From Bugula neritina (Eukaryota > Bryozoa > Gymnolaemata > Cheilostomatida > Bugulidae), in NCBI GenBank assembly GCA_964035545.1, contig CAXIUT010000132.1, forward strand, positions 1-20,624: a stretch of DNA of 20,624 nucleotides, in the 5' to 3' direction. Under the pieces are notes generated by a model that saw only the letters and a program-made list of their open reading frames with translations, searched no databases and was not told the origin of the DNA. The translations under genes were made by a program, and so were the position numbers. Each line of letters begins with the position of its first letter. The first letter of the stretch is position 1. Shown piece by piece: positions 1-12,250 of the stretch.

Positions 1-93
1 CCCAACCCCAACCCCAACCCCAACCCCAACCCCAACCCCAACCCCAACCCCAACCCCAACCCCAACCCCAACCCCAACCCCAACCCCAACCCC
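1..93 (+). repeat. Left telomere, C-strand (CCCCAA)n
   Basis: A perfect C4A2 tract of 93 nt, which is CCC followed by 15 AACCCC units, ends at the unique sequence TATCCATATA. The G-strand would be GGGGTT, the Tetrahymena/Glaucoma-type oligohymenophorean repeat. It is not the C4A4 of hypotrichs. It marks a real left chromosome end. Confidence 0.97.
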
Positions 94-425
94 TATCCAT
101 ATATTTTAGATAGAAAATCAATAATAACATAAATAACATTTTCTATATAAATAAAAATAATTATAAAAAGATGAATATTGAATCATTTAATCATTGTTTC
201 ATACTTTTAATGTTCTCCTCTTTATAATAACGTCCAACCTGAAAAATATATTATATAAACAAAGCTTGCCAACTAAATCATATCACTAAAGCTATAAAAC
301 AGAACCTTTATATCAATCATACATTATTTTCATTCTCAACAAAATTAATTAACTGAAGGAGTTGTATTTAACGCCTGATTCTTCTCCCTTTTTATTTGAA
401 ATAATTTATCAACTCATATAATAAA
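94..425. other. Left subtelomeric, upstream region without a gene
   Basis: This is 332 bp of AT-rich sequence between the left telomere and the start codon of the giant surface-protein gene. I see no ORF of note, no tRNA and no clear repeat. It presumably holds the promoter and 5' UTR of the gene at 426. The start codon context is AAAATG, the A-rich context usual in ciliates. No specific promoter element can be defended. Confidence 0.6.
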
Positions 426-3400
426 ATGAATCTCAATTTGCTCCTTGCTTTTGTCTTGCTTTTGACTCTAAGTCAAAGTTCCCTCACTATCATACATGTC
501 TCAAGTTAACCCAATGCTATTGTCAGGCCTGTCTACTCTAGCTTAAGAGGTGGAAAAATGATCTATATCAAAGTTTTAGGTCATAACCCAGACCCAACCA
601 AAAATAGAGTGTTTACAGGATCTCTGCCCTGCATCATTCCAGCCGATGGAGTCACTGATACCTTTATTTCCTGTGAAACAAGTGACACAGAATCAACGAT
701 CGGCATTTATAATCAAAGAGTTACCTTGATCAGCAATGGAATCTCAGTTGAATCTGTCTCTCCAAACTATGTGCATTTCAGACCAAATGAAACTCCTCAA
801 CTTAGAGCCATCTTTCCAACTGCAGGTTTTGCTGGATCGACTGTCAACTATTATGGATCACACTAAATATCAAATTTAGGTGATGGACTCAGAGACATGG
901 GAGATATTGAAAAGCTAAAAATTGGAGAAGATCTTTGCAGTAGATTTGATATCTAGCAAGAAGAAATCAATCCAAATGGGCAAGAATACATAAGATGCAT
1001 TGAATCTTCAACCCAGTAAGCAGGAAAATACAACGTTACTGAACATGTTAAAGTCGGATATGCCAACCACAATGCTCTCATGCGAAGGACTTCTTTCGAT
1101 CCAAACTAACACTATTAATATACAGTTCTACCTACTATCTAGTCAGTCAGTCCCTCTTCAGGAAACATCGGAGGACAAATTTTGACAATCACAGGGACAG
1201 GTTTCTCCAAAAATATGAAAAACAACTCAGTTGAAGTTGATGGAAATGAATGCTAAGTAACAGCAGCAGACCAAAACTAAATCAAATGCACTTTATAATA
1301 AAAATAAAGTGACTCTTCTTCAAAACTACCAACTAGTTCAAACAACCAAACCAATGGATACTTTGGAGGAGCGGGACTTAGATATACTAGATATACTAAA
1401 AATAGTTATATTGATACAATAGATGAGTTTGTTAACGTATTCAGGTCAGGAAATTAAACTTTATTGGGCGAGCCAGTAGAACAAGCTATTAGAACTGATA
1501 TCAGATAACCTGATATTCATGGGAGTCACTACTGCCAAACCTGGAATGGATATTTTACACCTCCTAAAACAGCTAATTATACTTTTAGAGGTATTTCTGA
1601 TGATAGATTTGCAGTCTATCTCTCTCCAGAGTATGGATCAACCTAGCCAGCCAACTCAACTCTAATCTATCACAATAGCTGGAATCATATTTTTGATTTC
1701 TGGGAGAAAGATATCCCAACTGCATAAGCAACTATAGAACTAAGAAAAGATAAAAGCTATTACATTTAAGCATATCATATTGATTATTCAGGAGCTGGAC
1801 ATTTCAGTCTTTAAATGTAAGTACCTAATACTGATAATACTACTTTCCTACAAGCCTATCAAGTAGACAAGATATAAACCAACAGTACTGTCCAAGACTA
1901 AATCATGGTTTATACTTTTATTGGAGGATCAACTGGAATAGTCGAACTTGGCATCTTGAGAACAAACTCGAATTTCCAAGTTACTTACGATAAAAAGGTT
2001 AATGTGACATATGGAGCATCAGATAGTTCTTTTAGAAGTTCACTAAGATCATTTGACAGCTTTAGAAACTACTAAATAACAGTTGTGAGAAATATCTATG
2101 ACAGCCAAAACAACATACAGAACTAAATAGCTAACGCGTCCAAAATAGAGTATATTGTCAATATCTACAAGTTAAGATCAGAATAATTCCAAAGCTAAAG
2201 ATTTAGAGTCCAATATTACAACGGATATGATGGCAGCTTCACGCAAACTCAAAGCCAAACTCACTCTCCACTCCTCTCAGGAACATGGACTCTCTCAATT
2301 GGAGGAGTCTCCATCAAAAACGGTGATGACCCAAATTTCTCTTATAATATCCATCAATGGTATCTACAGAATGCTATCAGAACATCAGGCATTATCGGAT
2401 TCTAAAATGTATAAGTATAAAAAACTACTACTTATGGTTGCGGATATGCTTGCACTTGGATAATTCTGTTCAAAACATTCAACAAAGAAGTTCCAAGTAT
2501 TGTTGTTAACAGTGCTGGGTTAAGTGGAGGATCCTCTGCGCCATCTATTTCAGTCTACAACCGCAGACCATATTCAGCCAATCTTCTCTTCGATCCCATA
2601 GACTATCGTTTCTTGAACACTTACAGTGATAAGATCAATGTCCAAGTGAAGACCAATGGAATACCTTCAGTGTGTACAGGAAACTGCGAATACTCTTTTC
2701 ACAACTATTCAGAAATAACTTCTATGAGTATTAGTGGCAAAGTTCTTTCCCTTTCACTTAGTAGCATCTCAGAAAGTGCATCAGGCAGTCAAGTCAATCC
2801 TGCGATCCAAGCTAGCACAATAGCAGTAACTGTTCAAGGAAAGCCCTGTTAAATCACTTCAGGTAGTAGTCTTACTTCCATTACTTGTAATATGGAATCA
2901 AACAACGATGATACTCCTATTTTAGTAGCAGAATAAATCACACCTGTTGTCTTTTTATAAAACTATGGGATAATAGGACTGAATAGTTAAGTCGACCCTC
3001 TGACTGTTAACTTAGTTGCTTCATCACTATCAGTTAATTCTGGAGGAGATAATGGAGGATATCTTGTTACTTTAACTGGCTCAGGCTTTCCCTTGTAAAA
3101 AAGTGAAGTCACATTAACTATTTGTGATGCAAAAGCTACAATAACCTAAATAACCAATCAAAAAATATAGTTCTATATGCCAGCCTGTAGTACTCTAGGT
3201 TCAAAACCTATCAATCTCGTTTATGAATAAATAACTGACACATCTCTTTCTTTCACTTTCCTTAATGCTTCAGGATCAGCTCCAATCATTAGTTCCCTCT
3301 CACCTTCATCAGCCAACCCAGCCATTAAAGGCCATATGTTAATCAACGGAAACAACTTTGGAACAGATAAATCTCAAGTAAAAGTATTCCTTTCGAATAG

Positions 3401-6400
3401 CTAAGGAAAAGTCTACTAACTAGTTATCTTAAGTATGAATAATACACAAGTTAAAGTGGGATTGTCTGGTGGAATAGCAGGCACTTATTACGTCGAAGTC
3501 AATACAGTAGCCCATGGAGATTCGATTGCCTCTTCAACCAATAGCAATCGATTCAGGTACAAAACAACTATTACATCTATCAGTCCCACCAGTGGATCTT
3601 ATCATGGAGGCACTCTTCTCACCATTCAAGGAGTCAACTTCCTACCTGATACTAGTTCTACTCTGGTCTTCATCGGTTGGACTCTTAACTGGTTCTGCAC
3701 TATCTAGAGTATAACTACAACTCAGATCCTTTGCCGCACTCCTCGAATCAGTCAAGCATACTCAGTAGGATCAGAAGTAAACGTCGTTGTCTCATCTAAA
3801 TTAGTCATTCAAAACACTTGTTCAGGTAATTGTAAGTTTACATATCTCGATAGTAGTTCATCAGCTCTTTTATAGTCTATTTCTCATAGTTATATTTATA
3901 CAGGATAAGTAACTTTGACAGGAAGCAATATGGTCTCTAGCAACTTTGTCTAAGTAGTCATGAAATAAACAACTTCAGGAATTGAATATGTACTTAGTGC
4001 AGTGTCAATCAACTCAACATCTGTAGCCTTTAATGTTACAGATAATGTTATTTCAGGATAGTATTAAGTTAGAGTCAGAAATGCTGCTGGACAAAGTAAC
4101 TCACTCAATCTGGATGTAAGATGGACAACAGGAGGAAATAGTTGGAGCAGTTTTGGATCCTTATAAGGAGGAATAATCACCTTTTAAGGAGGATCAGGCT
4201 ATCCTACAGTTATCGATGGAACCATGTTCAGCATCACTATCACTTCAGATGGAATTCAATATCCACTTAAAAAAGTTAGTTGTTGTTAAAATAATAAAAT
4301 ATCTCTATAAATACCTCCATCAACCGAACAAAGAACAATTAGTGTCAAATTCAAAGGTCCTAAAAATACATAAACCAGAAACATTCGCTCTCGAACGAAC
4401 AAGACACCAATTGGTGCTCTTTCATCTAACTAAACAATCAGTGTGGGTTCAAACTCTATGAATATAACTTTTGCTGCTAATGCTCGTCCACTGGATTCAA
4501 TAACCTTTGTCTCTACTTTCGACTAATCTCACTCTATTGTAGTTACTAATAACTCTTGGGTGTAACTTACTTCGTCGATCTACTAGTTCAGTATTACTCT
4601 TTACTCAGGAACTTACATAGTTAAAGCAAACACTATCATAGATGGATACGTTCAGCTAACCAACCCAACAGTAGTAGTTCCACTTCCTACAAGTGTAGTC
4701 GCTAATCAACAAACTATGTCCTTCAATGGAGGTTTCTTCACTATCACAGCTGACTATCTCTCACCAGTCAGCTATATTACTGTAAATGGATTCAAAGGAA
4801 CCATTTCGAGCAGATCAGATTCAGCAGTGACTTATAACTTACCAAAGATGGTCGCAAGCAACACACAATCAACTTTTGACCTTGAAGAAGTCAAAATGTT
4901 AGAGAATAAACTGTTTTCATATTTCAGTTAAGTAAATGATACAAGTAATGTCAGTTCAACTTTCGATGGAGATATTGAATCTTACTATGGAACTAACAGT
5001 ACAGACTGTTGGATAGGAATCGATGTAGGATAGAGTCTATCAGTATCTGTGAATAGAATCAGATACTTTCCCAATGTCGATTGGTAAAATGTAGCAAAAA
5101 AAATACTTTTTTCAACTTTTGAAGGATCGAATGATAAAAACACATGGACTCGACTAGCACTGATCGACCAAACTGTTCACTCAGGTTGGAATGTCATCAA
5201 AAGTGATACATCAACTGCTTATAGATACATCAGGTTCAAGCACAACGGAACCTCACAGTGCAACATTGCTGAAATACAACTCTATGGTATCCTTTACAGC
5301 ACAGTCGTACCTACTCTTGCTTCTCAACTAGCTGATGTGATCTACTATGATGGACAAACTCCTCAGACTTTCAGCAATAAAGTTGAATACAGACAAGACG
5401 CAACTGCTACAGTCGACTCTATCAGTCCTAGATATGGAGATATTGCTGGAGGATAAACTCTTACACTCACTGGAACTAACCTTGGAGGAACTGGACCTGT
5501 AGTTACTATTGATGGCATTGACTGTCCAGTTACTTCTTCAACTGCTACTACCATTGTCTGTACTACTGGAGCAAGACCAGTTACTCCTACTGTTGACAAC
5601 ACTTTTGAAGTCATGATTGGATCAAGTAAAGTTATCTTGAGAGAAACTTTCCTCTATGTTTTGAAGTGGAGTAGTGCTAGTACTTGGGGAGTTGACCCTC
5701 CACCAGTTGCAAATGACCTAGTTTACATTCCAAAAGGAACAACCTTACTTGTTGATCAAGATACTCCAATACTACAAGGAATCACAGCTGAAGGAGGGAC
5801 GCTAGTATTCTCAGATGATTTAGATCTAACTGTCCAAGCTGGCTTTATCACTATGAATGGAGGAAAGTTCATCGCAGGAACAGAAAAACATCCTCATACA
5901 AGCAAGTTGACCTTCATCATGCATGGAGGATACTATGGTAGACAGCAACCTATGTTCGGAAACAAAGGCATTGGCTGTTTGAACTGTAAATTTTATATGC
6001 ATGGAGTAGAAAGAACACCAACTTGGACCAGTTTAGCAGCTACTGTTAATGAGAATGATACTACTTTGACAGTGCTTGACTCAATTGATTGGAAAGTTGG
6101 TGAATAGATAGTAGTAGCATCAACGAGTTTTGTTCCTTCAGAAGCATAATCTAGAACGATAACAGCTATTTCTGGTAAAACTCTAACAGTAGATAAGCCT
6201 TTTGTCTTTAAACACGTATCACTGATATAAAGCTATGGAGACAAAACACTGACTATGCAAGCAGAAGTTGGTCTTCTTTCCAGAAATATCAAAATGATGG
6301 GAGATAGTGACTCATAGGTAAAACAGTATGGCTCTCATCTCATGTTGACAGGACAGTAAGTATATGGCTTTGAAGGACATCTGGCCTACAGTTAGTTCAT

Positions 6401-9400
6401 GCATTGCGGACAACCTCAAATTCCAGGGAGATATTGCATGCACTTCCACATGGCTGGTGATGTTCCCAATTCCTTTGCTAGAGGTAATGCAGTCCATCGA
6501 TCCTTTGCCAGAGTCATCACTATCCATGGTGTTCATCATCTCCTTGTCTAGAAGAATGTAGGATATCATGTCAGAGGTCACAACTTCTTCGTCTAAGATG
6601 GCATAGAAACTAACAATATCATCAGAGACAACTTAGCTGTCTTCTCTATTGCAGCCACTAACATGCTACAGACTGACATGTCAGTTGCTTCTTTCTGGAT
6701 AACAAACCCAACAAACGATGTCACAGGCAACCATGCAGCAGGCAGTCAGTTCTATGGTCTTTGGTATGAAATAAAACCCAACCCAGATGGACCATCGGCC
6801 ACTATGGATGTCTGTCCTATTGGAAATCCTCTTGGCACTGTTTAAAATAACGTAGCCCATTCTAACACTCGTTTTGGACTGAGAATCTTCAAGTTGTTCT
6901 CAAGAAATTATCCATGTGATGACATTCGTGATGACTCTAATGCCAATGATCCTTGGGCAGACAACCCATCAACTCAGTCAGTTTTTTCCAACTTCATAAT
7001 ATATAAAAATCTTTAAGATGGAGTTTTAGCCTAAGAAACAGGCAATGTAGTCTTTGATAATTTTGTAATAGCAGAGAACTATAATTCTGGTATTGAATTT
7101 TACTAGGCTAATTACACTAAATAACCTCCGGTAATACGAAATAGCACAATAATAGGAATGTCTGTTGGCAATGTACATGAAAATACAACTAACTACACAA
7201 GTGGAATGTCAGCTGCCATTACAGGCAAGACTGGAGTCTTCAAACTATCAGATCTAAAGTTCCATAACTATCCTCCTGGTAGCATCCTCTTCCAGACCTG
7301 TAGATTCTGTGACGACCCTCTTAAGTATACGAATACTGGCACATAAGTACTGCTAGATCAGTTAACTTTTACAAATGTTACTGGGAAGATGTTACTTATG
7401 TTAGGTCAAAAAAGAGATGTCATATATGACTTAGATGGATCACTTGGGTAACTCTTTGATGGTAGCACTACAAGGACATCAGCTACTATTGTTCATGGCT
7501 GGCCTCATCTCAAAGTCTACAACTAAAATAGCACTTGTCCATCAGCTCAAAACTCAACCAACTGGGATAACGCCTTAATGTGCGATCAAACAGTCACTAT
7601 CAGAAGAGTAATGTTCACCAATCTCAGAAACCATCAGCTGTTTAACGCACAATCCATGAAAGCAGCAGAAATACCATCAATCACCAACACGGTTGAATCA
7701 AATCTCAGCGAATAGCTCTACACATCAATCATGTCAAGGATCACTGTAACAAAATAACCCAAAGAGTAAAAGCCATTTACCTATGCTCTTCCCTTCATCA
7801 CAGGCAAAACCTATAGCATTTGGTGGGGAACAGGCATTGACTTCGAACATCTATCTCTCTACACTTCACCAACCTTCAACTCAAATGATAAAGGCATCAT
7901 CTTCAAGTTCAACTACACCAACAACAGAGAACTCTTCTAGGTTGGACCCATGAGAGGAGGGTATAAAGAACTTACCAGCCCAGATCTAATCGCATAGTCT
8001 TAAGGATTTCTTGACTCTAACACCTGCATCAATGGAGACTACTATCATGACAACATCGATGGACCAGATAGAATGCTATCTATCTGTCAGTCTGGTAAAA
8101 ATAGAACTATGTTTGAATATACCTAAATACTAGCAGTGGTTTGCAGATATGCCTGTCCATAACCTCCAGGTTAATTCGTCAAAGAAACTTTCATCAGAAA
8201 ATGGAGCAATGCTTCTCAATGGCCTGATGGAGTGCTTCCTCAAGATGGAGATAACGTCACTCTGAATGGAAACTGGACTGTTCTTCTTGACGTAGATCCA
8301 GCTGCTCTCAACTACTTCATCATTGATGGAGATCTCATTGCAGACGATACAAGAGACATCAAGATAACAGCTAACTCTATCCACATCAGAGCTGGTAATG
8401 TAACAGCTGGCAGCGAGTAGTATCCCTTCTAGCACAATTTCGTCATCCAACTCAACGGCAATAAACAAGACAACGGTTTCTATATTGATCCTATCATTGC
8501 TGCCAATAAGTTTATGGTTATTACTGGCTCTCTCAACTTATATGGAAACGACCCTTATACGATTTTCACATGTTTATCACAGACAGCAATGGCAGGTTCT
8601 TCTCTGATCTATGTCGATAACAAAGCCAATTGGAATGCAGGTGATACTATCGTACTTTCACCCTCTTTCTCAACCTACAATCAGTACTAAAAGAAGATAA
8701 TATCTACTATCAACTCCAATGGATCAATCTCACTTACCACTCCACTCTAATATACTCACTATGGATCTAGTTCTCTTACTATCAACAATCAATTCGGATC
8801 AATCGATACAAGGACAAGAGTAGGTCATGTTAGCAGAAACATAAAGATAATAGCAGGTTCTGATGCTGATTGGGGATTCACTATCATAGTCTACGGTTAC
8901 AATGATGGCAACTGGACAAGAATCGGAAGCACTCAGCTACGAGGAGTACAGATCGAAGACGGAGGACAACTAGACACTCTGAACTCTCCGCTAGTCTTCA
9001 TCAATTCTCAAAATGGAAACTTTTCATCAACAGTTTCGTAGACTTCCTTCATTAACTGCAAAGCCAACTGCATCTACATCACCAACTCTCAAAACGTAAC
9101 TCTCAAAAACAACATCCTCTACAATGCATGGGTATTCGGGATACAGATGACCACCATTCAAGCAGTCACCTTCGACAACAACCTCATCATTGGAGTCTAA
9201 GGCAAGCCGACTATTGCAGAAGGAGCAGAACTTGTTGCCTGCGTCTATGTGGCATAGTACATCAGTCAAGCAGCAATGGTTTCTGTCAAAAACAACTACT
9301 GTATCGGGTCTTCACAACATGGCTTCGCCCTTCCTTTTCTCAAGTGCGACTAAACTTAGAATAACCCTATGGCTATGAACACAGTTGGGTCAGCCAAAAT

Positions 9401-11324
9401 AGGTTTTATTCTCAATACCAACGGACAACAGTGCCAAGCCTTCTCATATGCCAAAGCCTATGCATGCCAAATAGGACAAATATGTGGACCACCTGGCATA
9501 ACCACACTAAAGCTCACTAAATTTGTCATGGCTGATTGCGGAAGAGCAATAACTCTTAAAATAGGATCAGCAGAAGGAAACTCCAACCATTCCGCCTACC
9601 TCTCCAACTCTTATATCACAGCCGTATCCAGACCGACTTGTGCCTAGTGCTACGGTTCTTCAGCTACTGACTGTTCTAATAACCAAGGAATGAGAATGTT
9701 TACAGCTTCTGCAAATGGATAAACTCTTCCAAGTAAATTTGGTGCAGGTTTTGATGTTATTTGTAAAGCTCCTGTCTACGATAGCAAATCATTCCTTGAA
9801 AACGTAGTTTTTGACCATTTCCAGCAGACATATTCAGGTCTAATTAATTCATCTTGTATGAATAACTTTGCTTTCAAGCCTCATAGTGGAGCCTTTGATA
9901 TGGTAGGTGGAGTTAACCTCAAAAGTTCAAACTGTACTAACTGTGACTCAGATAGCTATCTACTTGCTCCAGCTCCTAATCCTGCCTTTTTAGGTTGGTT
10001 CGGAGGATGTGGAGACATCTTGTGCACAGGATTCCAGAACTATCTCATCCAAGATCAAACTGGCAACTTCTTTGGTTTCAAAGGCACTATCATTCCCAAC
10101 AACAGCGTCATCGGATCTAACTAAGGCTGCACTGCTTCTCCAGTAATGAATGCCTACATGTGTCCTAACAGGACAGACTTTGTTGCTTTATAGTATGAAA
10201 GCAAAGCTCATGACTTCAACACGAGAATAATGTGGCCAGTAGATCTAACAGCAGACGGCTACAACTACACCACAGTCACTAATGCATGGAGAGAGTGGTA
10301 GTGGCTAAGTAACTAGCCTCTCAACAAAAGACTTGGTCGTTTTGTGTCGATAGTTGCCTTAAATAGAACGTACAATATGACTTATACTGCCATGCCGCCT
10401 TAAAAACTAAACCTCCAAATCCAAAAAAGAACTCCTTAGGGAGATAACAGCAACTACGTCATAGTTAGACTTCACTATCCCAAACCAAATTCGATTCGAG
10501 TCAAGAAAAACAGAGTCATCGTTGATCCCATCCTAGTAACCGACAGCAACTCTGAAGCTCCGAAATAGATAAACACTTAGTAATGCGGCAGTAATAAATA
10601 TTTCTATGACAACTACACCACCAAAGTAGTCATCACTGAAGCCAAAGATTGTCTAGTAACTATCTACCTTGAATAGACTATCCAACTCACCACACACTTC
10701 TCTATGAACATCGATTAGTTCTTCACAGGCGACAAACAAACCAACTACATCGATAGACTAGCTGCTCTTCTAGGCATTCAAGATACCTCTAGAGTTAAGA
10801 TAGTAGGAGTCTATAACGGATCCACCACAGTCGTCTCCCATGTCTTCCCATCTTAAAATATCACATAAAAACCACTGACAACTCTTAAAGAGGATCTCTA
10901 AGATAAAATATCAAGTGGATAGTTCACCTCTTCAATGGCAGGCAATGGCCTGGGAGACGTTCTTAGTGTTTAATCTGCTTACTATTCTACTTAAGAGACT
11001 AACACGAACGATGAAGATGAGGGATTGAGTATAATAGTGATAATTGGTATTTCTGTTGGTGTAATAGTGGCTATAATAGTCGTGATAACAGTTTTGTGCA
11101 TTATGAGAAGAAAGAATATCCAGACAAGAACTGGAAATCCTGATTTCTAAATGGGTGAATCAGTAAAAGTAATGAACGATAAAGAATTGTAGAAAGAGGC
11201 GAATAAATCATCCAAAAATGCAAGAACATAGGTATTGACAGCTGGAAAAGACCATTCAATGCTAAAATAAAATTTACCTGTCGATTCAGGAAAAGGATTC
11301 AAAAAAACTGACTTCTTTGAATGA
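426..11324 (+). CDS. Fibrocystin-L/PKHD1L1-like giant membrane protein (IPT, PA14, G8, beta-helix)
   Basis: One continuous frame of 3633 codons (3632 aa) runs from ATG 426 to TGA 11322 when TAA/TAG are read as sense. I found no intron or frameshift. Residues 1 to about 18 (MNLNLLLAFVLLLTLSQS) form a signal peptide. Domains in order, by approximate residue: IPT/TIG 20-150 and 242-295; PA14 360-470 (SHYCQTWNGYFTPP); several IPT/TIG repeats 866-1310; a discoidin-like region 1510-1620; IPT 1657-1742; G8 1746-1869 (KWSSASTWGV); a parallel beta-helix region with HFHMAGDVP and FVEDGIE; a second G8 from about 2590 (KWSNASQWPDGV); and a further beta-helix region. One transmembrane helix lies at about 3533-3560 (GLSIIVIIGISVGVIVAII), followed by RRK and a cytoplasmic tail of about 70 aa. 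This order matches animal fibrocystin-L (about 4200 aa) and the related TMEM2/CEMIP G8 proteins. It is probably a type I cell-surface or ciliary glycoprotein; its ligand is unknown. PKHD1-type or TMEM2-type relatives cannot be separated further by eye. Confidence 0.95.
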
Positions 11325-11395
11325 TCACATCAAAAACATATATATTAAAGAATTTATATTTAAGACTTTGAATTAAAGTATTAATTTTGTTATTG

Positions 11396-12176
11396 ATGGA
11401 ATCAACTAGTTCAACCTTCTTAACCTTTAAACCAAGAAATTATCTCCACAACAAATAAACCTTTCAAGAATATAAGTGCGTTAATTGTCATTAACTGGTT
11501 CCTCAAAGCAGAAGATGCAGAAGTTGCCAGAAGCCATATTGCCTAAAATGTCTCAGTTTTATTTATTGCTATGAAAATAAGTGCAAATCCAATAATTGTC
11601 CAACTCCTTTCCGCACAGAAGAGATCCATTAGTTCATCATGAAATATCACTGTCCATATGATAAATCCAATTGTAAAGAACTTTTAAGTTCCTAATAATA
11701 ATTTCAAAAACACTGTAAGTAATGTATTAACAAAACTAAAGAAGCATAGGACGAGATAAAGCTTAGCTAATAGTTCAGATGTCAATCAGGACACCTGCTA
11801 TCAAATTTAACACCTAAAATGATAGACAGTCTGTTCGGAATATACCCTTTCAGCTATTTTTAAAATATCTGTGCCAATTGTAAATACTATGGATTCTGTC
11901 GAGTGATCTGTCTGTTCTGTAAAACTAAAAAAAAAAGATAAAATGTACTGTTTCTAGTGTAGAAAACTCCCATTAGATAAAAATAAATGTTCCCTTCATC
12001 ATAATTTTATAGAAATTGACTGTTCGAACTCATATCGTATCTTTTGTGATCTATGTGGACATTCAGGAGCGCTATTAAGTGATATAGGCTATCAAGATTA
12101 AAAATGTGATATATTTATATGTGAATCATGTCATCAGAATCTTCCTTAAGGATAAATCATATCAAAATAAAAATGA
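11396..12176 (+). CDS. Cys/His-rich (RING/TRAF-like) zinc-binding protein, paralogue 1, frameshifted
   Basis: Starts at ATG 11396, 71 bp after the preceding stop, and encodes about 259 aa if one base is discounted. The N-terminal half has a RING-like pattern (YKCVNC, then RRCRSCQKPYCLKC, then CKSNNCPTPF), followed by YHCPYDKSNC and HCKEC, which resemble a TRAF-type zinc finger. The C-terminal half has further Cys pairs (CANC, CLFC, YCFEC, FCDLCG, CESCH). The frame breaks in a run of ten A at 11927-11936. With nine A the protein continues in perfect register with the paralogue at 12251-13063 to TGA 12174. Unshifted, it would stop at 12017-12019 and lose the last Cys motifs. A role such as a ubiquitin ligase is possible from the RING-like spacing but is not shown. 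The break may be a sequencing error or a real lesion. Confidence 0.8.
11927..11936 (+). other. Homopolymer A10 frameshift site
   Basis: Ten A residues follow the codons for CLFCKT. Nine A would give KKKDKMYCF, which aligns without gaps to SGEKNMYCF of the tandem paralogue. The present sequence shifts frame by one base here. Confidence 0.85.
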
Positions 12177-12250
12177 TTATTAGTCAATAGATTTAAATTT
12201 AAATATTTTTTATCTATTAATCTTATCTAATACTTATTTGAATACAGTTG
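12177..12250. other. Short AT-rich spacer before the internal telomeric tract
   Basis: This is 74 bp of AT-rich spacer between the two zinc-binding paralogues. An in-frame TGA at 12239-12241 precedes ATG 12251, so this ATG is the first possible start for the downstream frame. If segment A ends at 12327, this is its right subtelomere. Confidence 0.6.

Noticed and set aside
5363-9269. Minus-strand ORFs at 5363-5614, 6312-6581, 8130-8468 and 9027-9269
   Set aside because: They are antisense shadows of the giant gene, with no recognisable domains and no independent start context.
426-11324. Reading TAA/TAG as stops, giving many short ORFs of 60-160 aa
   Set aside because: The short ORFs on the plus strand between 558 and 10124 that have start positions divisible by three all lie in the same frame and together encode one coherent domain series. 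TGA is the only stop.
11927-11936. Programmed +1 frameshifting at the A10 run
   Set aside because: No slippery-stop context exists, since TAA is sense here, and the paralogue needs no shift. A homopolymer indel is simpler.
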